NCBI GenBank assembly: GCA_030537695.1
Contig: JAUNVJ010000002.1
Location: forward strand, 53,228 to 117,227
Length of the DNA: 64,000 nt
Reading direction: 5' to 3'
Source of the DNA: Tissierellia bacterium
Lineage (GTDB): Bacteria; Bacillota_A; Clostridia; Tissierellales; Peptoniphilaceae
Shown: one piece after another, positions 38,981 through 48,431 of the stretch
Layout of the letters: each line of letters starts with the position of its first letter
Position numbering within the stretch: position 1 is the first letter of the stretch
Made by a program: the position numbers and the translations under genes
The notes under the pieces: generated by a model
What the model was told of the DNA's origin: nothing
The model's database searches: none
Seen by the model: only the letters and a program-made list of their open reading frames with translations

Positions 38981-41032
38981 TCAATTTGGTCTTTGGACAT
39001 TTCCCGGACTGTAGTAGTTTTCAAAATATCGATCATCACGAGTGTATCGATCCGGCGTCAATTCTGTCTTAGGATTACCTAAAGGTATAAATTGACGGTT
39101 AAGACTTCCCTGATCTCTTAACGTAATATCCCAACCATCTGACTTTCCTTCAATTCGGAATACTTCATATAGATCTCTGAATTTTAAATCATTAGGTTCT
39201 TTAAAGGTTATTTCCTTCCCAGGTTCCATCTTAGGATTATTACTCTGTAGTACTTTAAAGACATAATTTACCGTATCATTGGGAAAGCTTTTATAAGACT
39301 TGATCAACTGAATATTGGCAATAAAGTCATCTCGATAATAATCATTAGATTTATAATTGTCGATTTCAATAATTCGATCGACAATATTATTTCGAATTTC
39401 TAGAGTTACGTCTCGATTATAGAGCATATTATTGGTCTTGCTCCGATAGGATCTTTCCAAGTCTCGATAATCATACCGTCTACGATCTCGATCTTCAAAG
39501 CGAGTATAGCGATCAATCGTGTAATTTCTTTCATAGCCATTTCGATCCCTAATTCGAATATATCCTTCATTCCGATAGAAAGGATCGTCATCGACTAAGG
39601 CGAATTCTACGACACGACCGGACAATTCGTTATTTACTCCTTCACGAATGGTGTCAATTACTTGATAAACCAATTCCAAGGTCACATAATCTCCCTTGCG
39701 TAAATTGCGAATGCCCTTTACGTCACGATCCACAATGTGGAAAGTATGATCTTTATTATCATCTAAGCGTAAGGTGACAAAACCATCATAGGAAGAGTCT
39801 TTCCAATCGACTACTTTGCCTTGAACATCGGCTTTTTTAGGATATACGGTAGCTTCTTTAATCTTACCGCCGGGATTGGTTTTAAACAAAATCATATCAT
39901 CGACTTTGATATCACTTTCTTTTATTTCCTTTCCAAAGCGATAAATTTTTGCATTGGATTCAAATTCAAAAATTCCAGTATCCAAGGTAGATATTTTATT
40001 TTTGGATTTTAAATTGACATCCTTCGTATTTTGACGATAGCGAATGGTGATATTGTTGGCACTCTTTATATTGACATACCCGACTAAATCTTGGGCTGCA
40101 GATTTAATTTCCACTACTTTTGCAGTGCCGCTACGTTCTTGTGAGGTGCCTTTAATGTATTGAACTTCAACTTCCTGACCTTGTTGAAGATCTTTAAAGG
40201 CAGCTTTTTTTCCATTGTTTTTATATTCTGTAGCATTATTTAAATCAAAGGAATACTTATTGCTACCTTGTTCAATAATCAAAATATTGGAATGGTCCAA
40301 ATTCGAAGCTAAAATAACCGTTCCCTTTAAGGTTTCCACCTTTGTGGAAATAGGATGACTGGCAACATAATCATTGGATAATTTGGTAATGGTTGCCATT
40401 TCAGAACGTCTGATGTATCGGTCTCCCTCAAAATTCCCGTCCGAACCGGTGGCTGTAAAAATACCGGCCTGAATTAAGGATGCTAAATAACCTTTGGTTT
40501 CGGATTTAATGGAATCCTTGTCCTTGTGACGCAACAGAGCCTCATTTCCATTTGGCGAAAGATCCAATCCTTTGGCAAAGAAGATGGCAATATCTCCTCG
40601 GTTTGGAAATTTCTTATTGTCCAACAGGAAAAAACCTTTGGAATTTGCATCTTTTACCGTCGCCTCTGAAATAATATTTCTGTACAGTGCAAAAGAGACC
40701 GCTTCTCTTGCCCAAGCAGTGACTCCATTGTCTTCACAGAATTTTTCGTATTCTTTCATAGCCTTGTTCAATTCATCTTTAGATGGATTGATGACTCCTT
40801 GAAGTAAACGAAAGACTTCTTCAAAGGAAACAGCACGATCCGGTTTAAATTCTCCATCATCGTATCCGGCAATAATTCCCTTATTGGTCAATTCGTCTAC
40901 TGTATCATAGACCCACGAATATTTTCCAGTTTTTTTAACGTCTTTAAATTCTTTTGCATACATTGCAGAAGGTACTAATATCGCAGCGCAAAGGCCCAAA
41001 GTCAATGCTCTCGTTATATTTTTCTTAATCAT
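38981..41032 (-). CDS. S-layer-homology (SLH) domain protein with long beta-rich, Arg/Asp/Tyr-rich C-terminal region
   Basis: Exported surface protein of 683 residues. The signal peptide ends at about residue 26 (SAMYAKEF). Three SLH units follow (about 28-80, 90-150, 160-220; third has YIRRSEMATITKL). The middle (about 230-440) looks like repeated small beta domains resembling DUF5666: LKGTVILASNLDHSNILII with a later GQEVEVQYIKG, then further similar units. About 480-530 is unusually rich in Arg, Asp and Tyr (RIRDRNGYERNYTID, FEDRDRRRYDYRDLERSY). The C-terminal part has no recognisable domain. It is probably a main or minor S-layer component bound to wall polymer. Confidence 0.87.
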   Translation of the reverse strand: MIKKNITRALTLGLCAAILVPSAMYAKEFKDVKKTGKYSWVYDTVDELTNKGIIAGYDDGEFKPDRAVSFEEVFRLLQGVINPSKDELNKAMKEYEKFCEDNGVTAWAREAVSFALYRNIISEATVKDANSKGFFLLDNKKFPNRGDIAIFFAKGLDLSPNGNEALLRHKDKDSIKSETKGYLASLIQAGIFTATGSDGNFEGDRYIRRSEMATITKLSNDYVASHPISTKVETLKGTVILASNLDHSNILIIEQGSNKYSFDLNNATEYKNNGKKAAFKDLQQGQEVEVQYIKGTSQERSGTAKVVEIKSAAQDLVGYVNIKSANNITIRYRQNTKDVNLKSKNKISTLDTGIFEFESNAKIYRFGKEIKESDIKVDDMILFKTNPGGKIKEATVYPKKADVQGKVVDWKDSSYDGFVTLRLDDNKDHTFHIVDRDVKGIRNLRKGDYVTLELVYQVIDTIREGVNNELSGRVVEFALVDDDPFYRNEGYIRIRDRNGYERNYTIDRYTRFEDRDRRRYDYRDLERSYRSKTNNMLYNRDVTLEIRNNIVDRIIEIDNYKSNDYYRDDFIANIQLIKSYKSFPNDTVNYVFKVLQSNNPKMEPGKEITFKEPNDLKFRDLYEVFRIEGKSDGWDITLRDQGSLNRQFIPLGNPKTELTPDRYTRDDRYFENYYSPGNVQRPN

Positions 41033-41076
41033 TTTTAAACCTCCAATTGCAAACTTTAGTATCGTTTACATTTCCC

Positions 41077-41085
41077 ATTATAACA
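41077..41085 (-). promoter_or_regulatory. Extended -10 promoter of the larger SLH gene
   Basis: TGTTATAAT on the minus strand, 45 bases before the ATG, without a good -35. The two SLH genes share this promoter style. Confidence 0.65.
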
Positions 41086-41215
41086 TAGTTTAGTCATAAG
41101 AATTATTAAATTTGTATTGCAAGATCTAAGGTTTCCATAAGATTTTTCATTATTTTATAAATTAATTGTATCATTCGTGTATAATTTAGGTATAAAGATA
41201 GTAGGAGGAATCGAT

Positions 41216-42202
41216 ATGAGCTATGTTCCCGTAGGTCTGGATATCAAAGACCGTAATATTTTAATTATCGGTGGTGGCTATTTGGCACTGCCTGTTGTGA
41301 AAACTTTGGCACAATACGAAGCAAATCTATATATTATCAGTGACAATATCATCGATGAGATCAAAAAAATTGCAAAAGATACGGAGCGTATCAAGTGGAA
41401 AGAAGAAGAAGTGACAGAAGAGTTCATCTTTATGGGATATGATTACCTTTTTATTGCCACACATAATTTTGTCTTAAACAATCTTTTCGAAGATCAAGCG
41501 AAAAAAAGAAATATCCCCTATGAGAGAATGGACATCCTCAGCGACTCACCTTTGCGTTTGGCCCAAATCGCAAAGAAAGGACCTATTTCCGTAGGGATTC
41601 TCTCATCTCGAATCAATCCGGGAATCACTTCCATGATTTATCAAGATATTGAAAAGGTTCTGGAACAGTATCCGGAAGAAAAACTGCAAATATTAAACGA
41701 TATTCGAAGTGAATTGCTTCGAAAAAATACGCCAAATATTGATGAGATCATCAAAAAACTCTTTCATGAGGAAGTCATCCGTTTAAGTACTTACCGGGAC
41801 CAATTGCAAGAAGATCCTTCAACGAAATTGGATCCGGAAGATCTATTGATAAATACTTTGGACAAAAAAGAACCCAAGGATAAAGGAGTCGATCAAATGA
41901 TAGGAAATGTGGGACAAGAAAAAGGTTTGGTCTTTAAAGAAAATAATTTTCAAGTAGTAAAGCAAGTCATACCATCCCAAGGACGTATTGATAAGCATAA
42001 TCATGAAGGTTTTATAATTCTCTTTACCGTTGTTGAAGGTCATTTTCTATTGACTTTGGAAAACCAAGATGGAAGTGAAAAAGAAAGTCACGATTTGGTA
42101 CCGGGAAAAGTTTTGAAGTTTGACGGAGATAACTACATTTCAGCCATAGCCCAGGAGGACTCTCAAGCTTTCGTGACTTTAATTAAAAAAGAAAAATTTT
42201 GA
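41216..42202 (+). CDS. Met8/SirC-like Rossmann protein fused to a C-terminal cupin domain
   Basis: Two-part protein of 328 residues. Residues 1-195 resemble precorrin-2 dehydrogenase (the CysG N-terminal half, Met8/SirC): Rossmann start NILIIGGGYLALPVVKTL (14-31), the DYLFIATHN stretch, and the dimerisation region GPISVGILSSRINPGIT (122-138), which lines up with the usual IAVSTxGxSP loop. Residues 240-325 look like a cupin, with metal-type His261, His263 and His276 in DKHNHEGFI and VEGHFLL. No other tetrapyrrole genes are nearby. The start at 41216 has TAGGAGG 7 bases upstream. TATAAT at 41180-41185 may be its -10, but no -35 supports it. Confidence 0.75.
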   Translation: MSYVPVGLDIKDRNILIIGGGYLALPVVKTLAQYEANLYIISDNIIDEIKKIAKDTERIKWKEEEVTEEFIFMGYDYLFIATHNFVLNNLFEDQAKKRNIPYERMDILSDSPLRLAQIAKKGPISVGILSSRINPGITSMIYQDIEKVLEQYPEEKLQILNDIRSELLRKNTPNIDEIIKKLFHEEVIRLSTYRDQLQEDPSTKLDPEDLLINTLDKKEPKDKGVDQMIGNVGQEKGLVFKENNFQVVKQVIPSQGRIDKHNHEGFIILFTVVEGHFLLTLENQDGSEKESHDLVPGKVLKFDGDNYISAIAQEDSQAFVTLIKKEKF

Positions 42203-42218
42203 TTAAGAGGGGGTAATT

Positions 42219-42503
42219 ATGAAAGTCACAATTGAACCGAAAGCCATGGAGTATTTAAAAAAGAAAAATATTGAAGAATTCACCCTAAGTCAATATGTAC
42301 CTAAGATGTGCTGTGGTTCCGGCATGCCGGATGTAGTCACATATATCGGAAAGCCCAAGGCAGAAGGTCATGAATACGATACTGTCGATGTGGAGGGCTA
42401 CCGCATCTATATTGATCCATATTTGGAACTCGAAGACAAAACAGTGACCATATCAATGGAAAAATATTTAATGATGAGTAATTTAAAAGCATCGATTATG
42501 TAA
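42219..42503 (+). CDS. Small Cys-Cys motif protein (HesB/IscA-like or CC/Se-motif family)
   Basis: 94-residue protein with GAGGGGG before the ATG and 16 bases after the Met8-like/cupin gene, so the two are probably one transcript. It starts MKVTIEPKAMEYLKKK, similar to the start of HesB/IscA-like proteins, and has a vicinal cysteine pair Cys31-Cys32 in PKMCCGSGMPDV. This resembles the small family in which one Cys can be selenocysteine in relatives; that match is from memory and uncertain. IscA-type proteins have three separated cysteines, which are not present here, so iron-sulphur carriage is not supported. The function is unknown. Confidence 0.7.
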   Translation: MKVTIEPKAMEYLKKKNIEEFTLSQYVPKMCCGSGMPDVVTYIGKPKAEGHEYDTVDVEGYRIYIDPYLELEDKTVTISMEKYLMMSNLKASIM

Positions 42504-42510
42504 ATAGTAA

Positions 42511-42543
42511 AAAAACCTCGCAGTTTTTCACTGTGAGGTTTTT
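42511..42543. terminator. Bidirectional terminator between convergent genes
   Basis: 14-bp stem (one G-U pair) with a 5-base loop: arms AAAAACCTCGCAGT and ACTGTGAGGTTTTT. It can end the plus-strand Cys-Cys gene and the minus-strand PEP synthase gene. Confidence 0.88.
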
Positions 42544-42548
42544 ATTAT

Positions 42549-44894
42549 TTAGGATTTCAATTCTCGAAGTTTTTTCAAAATAATTTTTTGTTCCACAGAG
42601 GCCACCAATCTTCTGGTATAGTCCACTGTATCGGGATTTACGGATATCGACGTAATGCCACATTCTACTAAATATTCCGCCAATTCCGGATATTGACTAG
42701 GGCCTTGCCCGCAAATGGAACAGGTTTTACCGTATTTATTGGCCGCTTCAATGATTGTCTTTAAAGCAATTTTTACCGCTTCATTTCGCTCATCAAAATA
42801 ACCCATATTATTTAAAATTCCACTGTCTCGGTCAGCTCCCATCACCAATTGTGTCAAATCGTTGGAACCGATGGAAAATCCGTCTACCATTTGGGCAAAT
42901 GTCTCTGCTTGTAATACGACAGAAGGCACTTCCGCCATAATCCAAATTTTAAAATCTTTTCCCTGTTTTAATCCTTCCTCTGCCATTATATCTTTGACAA
43001 TGGCCAATTCTTCCGGTGTTCGAACAAAGGGCAGCATGGCAATGACATTGGTCAAGCCGAACTCTTCCCGTACTTTTCGTATCGCCTGGCATTCCAAGCG
43101 AAAGCCTTCTTCATATTCCGGTGAAATATAGCGACTGACACCTCGCCAGCCGATCATGGGATTGGCTTCAATAGGTTCTACCTCATCGCCGCCTTTTAAC
43201 CCTCGGAATTCATTGGTCCTAAAATCACTCATTCGAACGACAAGATTTTTAGGATAGATTACCGAAGCCACTTTCATAATACCTTCCGCCAACTGATCCA
43301 CCATAAATTTGCCCTGATTCGTCTTCAAAAGATACATGGGATGGGCACCAATTCGATTGGTAAAGATAAATTCCGTACGCATCAAACCGATACCGTCAAA
43401 GGGAAGATCTTGATATCTGCTGATTAAATCCGGTTCACCTAAGTTCATATAGATTTTCGTTGCCGTAATCGGTGCCATCATTGAGACCGTCTTCTGGGAA
43501 AATCCATGGACAGAGTCTTTGGGTTTTATCGTTGATTGGGACGATTCTTCATTGAGAACATGCCCTTCATATACTACTCCTCGCTTGGCATCCACTGTGA
43601 CATCCATTCCCATCTTTAAGACTTTGGTGGCATTTTTCCCCCCTACGATGCAAGGGATCTGTAACTCTCGGGAGACAATAGCCGCATGACAAGTTCGGCC
43701 CCCTTCGTCAGTAACCACTCCGGCAGATTTTCGCATAGCAGGAACCATGTCCGGATTTGTCATTTCCGTAACCAGAATATCTCCCTCTTCCACAAGATTG
43801 ATCTCAGAAATATCCTTGATCAACTTTACCTTTCCTCTTCCGATGCCTGGGGAAGCAGGAAGACCTTTTACCAATTGTTTTAATTCTTCTTTTTCTTTCA
43901 TTTGAAGCGTTGTGATGGGTCGAGATTGGAGGAAGTAGAATTCTTTCGTCTCTTTGTCAAAGCCCCATTCCGTATCTTGAACCGAGCCGTAGAGGGATTC
44001 CACTTTTAAACCCATATCAATTAGTATCTTTAATTCTTCCCTGCTAAGACATTCTCTTTTCACAAATTCTTCTCCAAGGAATTCGGAAACTCTTACTTCC
44101 TTGGTTCCCACTTTTTCTTCTTTTTTTATAACCATTGTATTTTTTTCGGCAATGTTTTTTTCAATAATCTCTTTGCTTTTTTTATCAATAATATATTCAT
44201 CAGGAGTCACTGTTCCTGAAACGATCGCTTCTCCCAAGCCATAACTGGCATTGATCATCATTTCATCCTTGTTGTGATTAATAGGATTGGCAGTAAACAT
44301 GACACCGGATTTTTCCGATTGAACCATTTTTTGAACGACGACGGACAAGGCCACATCAAAATGGTCAAAGGATTGTTTTTCTCGATAATAAATGGCCCGA
44401 GAAGTCCAAAGGGAAGCAAAACAGGAACGAATATGTTTTAATAACTCCTCTTCCCCTCGTATATGAAGATAGGTATCTTGTTGACCTGCAAAAGACGCAT
44501 CTGGTAAATCTTCTGCTGTAGCTGAAGACCGTACCGCCACTTCCGGTGATTTTACGGAAATTCGGTCGGAAAATTCTCGATAAGCACGAAGAATTTCCTC
44601 TTTTAATTCCGGATGAAATTCTCCTTCATTGATTTTTCCTTGAATGTCTTTTGATACTTGTGTCAAATCATCTACATTTTCTACATCGATGGTTTCCATA
44701 AGAAATTTAACCACTTCGTCTAATTCTGCATAATCGATAAATGTATTATAGGCTTGAGCCGTTACACAAAATCCGGGAGGTACCGGCAGACCGAAAGATG
44801 TCAATTCCCCTAAATTTGCACCTTTTCCACCGACAATCCCCACATCGTCTTTTCCAATTTCATCAAACCATTTAATGTAATTATAATTAGACAT
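42549..44894 (-). CDS. ppsA: Phosphoenolpyruvate synthase (pyruvate, water dikinase)
   Basis: Makes phosphoenolpyruvate from pyruvate and ATP, the entry to gluconeogenesis. The 781 residues hold an N-terminal ATP-grasp-type domain (GGKGANLGEL, then RSSATAEDLPDASFAGQQ), a central swivelling domain with phospho-His in GGRTCHAAIVSREL, and a C-terminal PEP-binding barrel with LMRTEFIF, GSNDLTQLVMG and the active-site Cys in SICGQGPS. The start shows GGGGG six bases upstream. It could be read as a PPDK-family enzyme, but the length and N-terminal motif fit PpsA better. Confidence 0.93.
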   Translation of the reverse strand: MSNYNYIKWFDEIGKDDVGIVGGKGANLGELTSFGLPVPPGFCVTAQAYNTFIDYAELDEVVKFLMETIDVENVDDLTQVSKDIQGKINEGEFHPELKEEILRAYREFSDRISVKSPEVAVRSSATAEDLPDASFAGQQDTYLHIRGEEELLKHIRSCFASLWTSRAIYYREKQSFDHFDVALSVVVQKMVQSEKSGVMFTANPINHNKDEMMINASYGLGEAIVSGTVTPDEYIIDKKSKEIIEKNIAEKNTMVIKKEEKVGTKEVRVSEFLGEEFVKRECLSREELKILIDMGLKVESLYGSVQDTEWGFDKETKEFYFLQSRPITTLQMKEKEELKQLVKGLPASPGIGRGKVKLIKDISEINLVEEGDILVTEMTNPDMVPAMRKSAGVVTDEGGRTCHAAIVSRELQIPCIVGGKNATKVLKMGMDVTVDAKRGVVYEGHVLNEESSQSTIKPKDSVHGFSQKTVSMMAPITATKIYMNLGEPDLISRYQDLPFDGIGLMRTEFIFTNRIGAHPMYLLKTNQGKFMVDQLAEGIMKVASVIYPKNLVVRMSDFRTNEFRGLKGGDEVEPIEANPMIGWRGVSRYISPEYEEGFRLECQAIRKVREEFGLTNVIAMLPFVRTPEELAIVKDIMAEEGLKQGKDFKIWIMAEVPSVVLQAETFAQMVDGFSIGSNDLTQLVMGADRDSGILNNMGYFDERNEAVKIALKTIIEAANKYGKTCSICGQGPSQYPELAEYLVECGITSISVNPDTVDYTRRLVASVEQKIILKKLRELKS

Positions 44895-44920
44895 TGTAAA
44901 CCCCCTTTATTACTGAATAT

Positions 44921-44948
44921 ATTATAACATTTTTATTATATATGTCAT
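44921..44948 (-). promoter_or_regulatory. Promoter of ppsA
   Basis: ATGACA, 16-base spacer, TATAAT on the minus strand, with a TGT extension directly before the -10. Confidence 0.75.
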
Positions 44949-44949
44949 A

Positions 44950-45486
44950 TTATTTTTTTAATTTTTTTATTAATTCTGCAATACTTAAGGTGGAAACATG
45001 TCTTTTGTCGATGGAGAGATCGTCTAAAACTCCATAGATCTCTTCCATGGAAGGACCTTCCACTTCAATATAGGGATGGGGGTAGCTGTCTTTGTCCCAA
45101 GTGTCAAAATCAAATCGCAATCCTTGATATGCATAGGATTTTCGATCTTTTTCTCCTTCCTTCAATTGATCAAAGCCCATCAAATTCAAAATTTTTAACA
45201 GGGCCTGAGGATCGCCGATTTCAGTGGTATGTTCCAGGTTTTCCCGAACTCCTATTTCTGTAATGGACTCTTTAAAGGTAAATTGATGGATTTCTTTTTC
45301 TCCTTTTCTTATTACAGTACGAATTCGCAAATAGCCTTTTTCCTTTGGAATTGTACAAAGGGTTGAATTGATTCGAATATTTTTTTGTTTTTCTCTTCCA
45401 AGGAATGTGGCACCTCGAGCCAATAGCTCTTTTTCCAATTGATCCACATTTAAGCCTAAAAGTTTTATTTCTATTTCTCGCTCCAT
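44950..45486 (-). CDS. CYTH-domain protein (class IV adenylate cyclase / triphosphatase fold)
   Basis: 178-residue member of the CYTH superfamily, whose members act on triphosphates in a tunnel fold. The ExExK signature is Glu4-Glu6-Lys8 in MEREIEIK; charged strands follow (GYLRIRTVIRKGEKEIHQFTFK, RKSYAYQGLRFDFDTW, YIEVEGPSMEEIY). The substrate (ATP, tripolyphosphate or thiamine triphosphate) cannot be told from sequence. It overlaps the metallophosphoesterase gene by 16 bases and is the last gene of the yhaO-yhaN operon. Confidence 0.88.
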   Translation of the reverse strand: MEREIEIKLLGLNVDQLEKELLARGATFLGREKQKNIRINSTLCTIPKEKGYLRIRTVIRKGEKEIHQFTFKESITEIGVRENLEHTTEIGDPQALLKILNLMGFDQLKEGEKDRKSYAYQGLRFDFDTWDKDSYPHPYIEVEGPSMEEIYGVLDDLSIDKRHVSTLSIAELIKKLKK

Positions 45487-46169
45487 AGTCCCTCCCCGAT
45501 TTTTTGTAATTTAAAATCCACATAATCACTGGCGACACATTGATATTTCACACCTAATAATTCTCCATTAAAGACGTAACGATGACCTGGTCCATGGAGA
45601 TGACCGTAAATACAGTGACGGACATTATAATCCGCCAACATTTTTGAAAATTCATTGGGTGTAAAATCCTGATTAAAGGGAGGATAGTGTATCATAGCTA
45701 TTTTTTCCTTCTGTTTAACGGAGTCTAAGGATAATTTTAGACGACCCACTTCTCGTAAATAAATTTTTTCATCCTGCTGTGAAAACTCTTGGGAATCTCT
45801 AGGTGCCCAACCTCTCGTTCCACAAATGCCAATATCTCCAATGGTATAGCTATTGTTGTTTAAAAAGTGAAGACTATGAAATCCCAATCCCTTCATCTTT
45901 CCAAGGGAAGACCACCAATAGTCATGATTGCCCTTGGAAATAATCTTTTGTCCCGGTAATTGATGGATGCGATGTAAATCATTTACTGCATCTTTTAATT
46001 TCAATCCCCAAGAGATATCTCCCACTAGGAGAACCACATCTTGGGGACCTACTTGATCTTTCCAATATTTCATTATTTTTTCTTCATGATCTATCCAGTT
46101 TGGGCCGAAAATATCCATCGGCTTTTTTTTACTGTGATCAAAATGTAAATCACCAATTGCAAAAATCAT
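45471..46169 (-). CDS. Metallophosphoesterase (calcineurin-like, COG1768 type)
   Basis: Predicted phosphohydrolase of 232 residues with the full dimetal motif set: GDLHFDH near the N terminus, LVGDISWG, GNHDYWW, IHYPPF and IYGHLHGPGH. The substrate is unknown. It lies 6 bases after yhaN and overlaps the CYTH gene, so it belongs to the same operon. A role with the nuclease pair or with nucleotide signalling is only inferred from position. Confidence 0.9.
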   Translation of the reverse strand: MIFAIGDLHFDHSKKKPMDIFGPNWIDHEEKIMKYWKDQVGPQDVVLLVGDISWGLKLKDAVNDLHRIHQLPGQKIISKGNHDYWWSSLGKMKGLGFHSLHFLNNNSYTIGDIGICGTRGWAPRDSQEFSQQDEKIYLREVGRLKLSLDSVKQKEKIAMIHYPPFNQDFTPNEFSKMLADYNVRHCIYGHLHGPGHRYVFNGELLGVKYQCVASDYVDFKLQKIGEGLWSEK

Positions 46170-46175
46170 AATACC

Positions 46176-48431
46176 TCACAAAGTAATCAATTCATATTTT
46201 ATATTTTCTTCGTTCAAAATCTTTTGTTCCCGGTGATTACTGGTAAAGATCATTACCTGCTTTTCCCGAGATAAATAATCTAAAGTTGCTCGTAATCTTG
46301 CATCGTCATAACTATAAAAAGGATCGTCTAAGATCAAAGGGTATTCTTCTTTCCAAAGCACTTTGCCCAATGCCAATTGAAATGCAAGATATACTTGATC
46401 TATCGTCCCTTGACTAAGCTGGGAAAGATGGACAAAAGTTTCTTGACTTTGATCGTATAGGGAAATATTATAATCTTGTGTCAATAACACTTGACGGTAT
46501 TTTCCCTCGGTCATTTTTTCAAGAATTTCTTCCATCTTTTGTCGCAGACGAGGCATCAATAAATTTTGATTGTCCGATAATAGTTCTTCCAATGTACGAG
46601 AGGCTAATTCTAAAAGCTCTCGTTTTTCTTCCAGTTTCTGTTTTTTTCCTTCCAACCTCTTCTTTTTATTTTGGAATCGTTGAAGTTTTTTGACAGAGGA
46701 TTCCAAGGTTTTCATTTCCCCTTTCAAACGTGAAAGATCTAAGTCCATTTTCTTTTGATGATCGACTAATTGATCTAGGGGTTTTTCACAAAAGATTGGC
46801 GTTTCTGTAGAAAAGCTTCCTTCTAACTCTTTTAACCGTCTTTTTTTAATTTCTAATTCTCTTTGAAACGGGTTTTTTTCATTCAATTGACTCCGTAATG
46901 CGGCAATGTTTTTCACATCGTATTTTTTCAAGATCTTTGCCAATTCTCTTTCTCGACTTTCAATTTTTTCAAGTAATTTCAAAAACTTGTTTTTTTGTTG
47001 CAAGATGTCTTTTTGTTGAAATTCATTCAAAGCCTTTTTACGACTGAGGTTTTGGGCGTTTTCACTAAAGAACTCTTCCAATTCTTCACCATTATGACAA
47101 TGGTATTTTTCAAAAAAATTTTGAATCAGTTGATCATATTCCTGTTTTTCCAATCTCTTTTCCAAAGAGTATTGTTTTAATTCTTCCATCTGATACATGA
47201 TACGAAGAAGGAGCTCATGATTTCGACGATAATTACCTCCTCGTAAATAAATATGGATGGCAAAGAAAATACTAAAAATTCCTAAAAAATATCGATGGAG
47301 ATAGATACAAAAACCGATAATGAGGAGAATCCCCAGAAGGGAAAGTAGAATTTGAAGAAGATAACTTTGAGATTTCTCCTTCGTCTTTTTATAATCGATG
47401 GAGAGCATCTCCAATTCTTTGGAATAATTTCTTTCGTTTAATAAATTTATTTTTTGTTGAATTTTTCGAAAATATTCATAATCCTTTTGAATTTTTTCTT
47501 CCTTCTCATAATTTTCTTTCCTAGGAATTTGTTCTTGATATTCATCTAATTGGGAAGAAAAAGAAGAAATTTCATGATTGAGTTCAATAGCTGTTTCATA
47601 ATCTGATATCGTAATTTTATTTTTTGCTGAAGCCATCATCTTTTCTTCCAAAGATTTGACTTCTGATTTCAATATTTCATAATCGTATTTTTTTCGTCCT
47701 GCTATTTGAGTTTGTAATTGTTTCAGATTTTTCTTAAATGAATAAAAATCTCTTTGTTTCTTATAATATCTTTGGTATTCTTCTTCTAAAAAAGGCAAGC
47801 TTTTATTGATTTCCTTAATTTCTTTTGCTAATGAACCGATTTGAGAGCTTTTTCTTCCGTCATAGCCCAATTCCCAAAGATCTTTTTTCATTCGATCCAA
47901 AGCTTGATCTCCATTTAAGCTCTCGTCTTTGGTTCGAACAAAATTATGAATTCTTTCTCGAAGTGATTCATCACTGCTTTTATCATAGTGATTTTCCAAC
48001 TGGCGAAGAAAGACGGTATTTTCAAAGAGGGTGCGATTCCGATCTAAAAAATAAACCCCCGGTTGTGCTATTCTAGAATACTGGCGATATACAGACAGTT
48101 GGGATAGATCTAATCCGGTTTTTAAATTATAAACTTTAACTTGATTTTTCGTAAAATCCCGTTCAATTCGATAGCTATCTTCTTTTTCAATTTCGATATA
48201 ACCTCGGTAATTGTCACCATTCCATGGTCGATATCGTTCATAGTCCTCGTCAGTTAATCGTCGTGCCAAAGAATCTTTGGCAAACCCGTAAAAGACTCCA
48301 CCTATAAAATTGTGAATCGTTGATTTCCCCGCTTCATTGTCTCCATAAATAATATGAATGCCTTCCTTTAAGGTAATTTTTCGATTGTGAAATTTACCAA
48401 AATCCATCAAACCTAATTCTTTAAGCTTCAT
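46176..48431 (-). CDS. yhaN: SbcC/Rad50-like ATPase YhaN
   Basis: SMC-like ATPase of 751 residues, predicted to work with the YhaO nuclease on DNA ends. Walker A GDNEAGKST is at 30-38, with two long coiled-coil stretches (about 200-350 and 400-620) and C-terminal signature LSQGTIDQVYLAFQLALG followed by Walker B PLILDDPFYSYDD. Two hydrophobic segments sit in the middle (358-377 and 380-397) where Rad50 has its zinc hook; this is typical of YhaN and suggests membrane attachment. Its start overlaps the yhaO stop by 11 bases. Confidence 0.9.
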   Translation of the reverse strand: MKLKELGLMDFGKFHNRKITLKEGIHIIYGDNEAGKSTIHNFIGGVFYGFAKDSLARRLTDEDYERYRPWNGDNYRGYIEIEKEDSYRIERDFTKNQVKVYNLKTGLDLSQLSVYRQYSRIAQPGVYFLDRNRTLFENTVFLRQLENHYDKSSDESLRERIHNFVRTKDESLNGDQALDRMKKDLWELGYDGRKSSQIGSLAKEIKEINKSLPFLEEEYQRYYKKQRDFYSFKKNLKQLQTQIAGRKKYDYEILKSEVKSLEEKMMASAKNKITISDYETAIELNHEISSFSSQLDEYQEQIPRKENYEKEEKIQKDYEYFRKIQQKINLLNERNYSKELEMLSIDYKKTKEKSQSYLLQILLSLLGILLIIGFCIYLHRYFLGIFSIFFAIHIYLRGGNYRRNHELLLRIMYQMEELKQYSLEKRLEKQEYDQLIQNFFEKYHCHNGEELEEFFSENAQNLSRKKALNEFQQKDILQQKNKFLKLLEKIESRERELAKILKKYDVKNIAALRSQLNEKNPFQRELEIKKRRLKELEGSFSTETPIFCEKPLDQLVDHQKKMDLDLSRLKGEMKTLESSVKKLQRFQNKKKRLEGKKQKLEEKRELLELASRTLEELLSDNQNLLMPRLRQKMEEILEKMTEGKYRQVLLTQDYNISLYDQSQETFVHLSQLSQGTIDQVYLAFQLALGKVLWKEEYPLILDDPFYSYDDARLRATLDYLSREKQVMIFTSNHREQKILNEENIKYELITL

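Noticed and set aside
39406..39591. Reading frame inside the larger SLH gene in another frame
   Set aside because: Lies wholly in the Arg/Asp/Tyr-rich coding segment, whose low-complexity codons open other frames by chance.
46995..47180. Plus-strand hydrophobic reading frames antisense to yhaN and similar frames elsewhere
   Set aside because: They are the antisense of A-rich coiled-coil coding sequence, lack ribosome binding sites and have no family resemblance.
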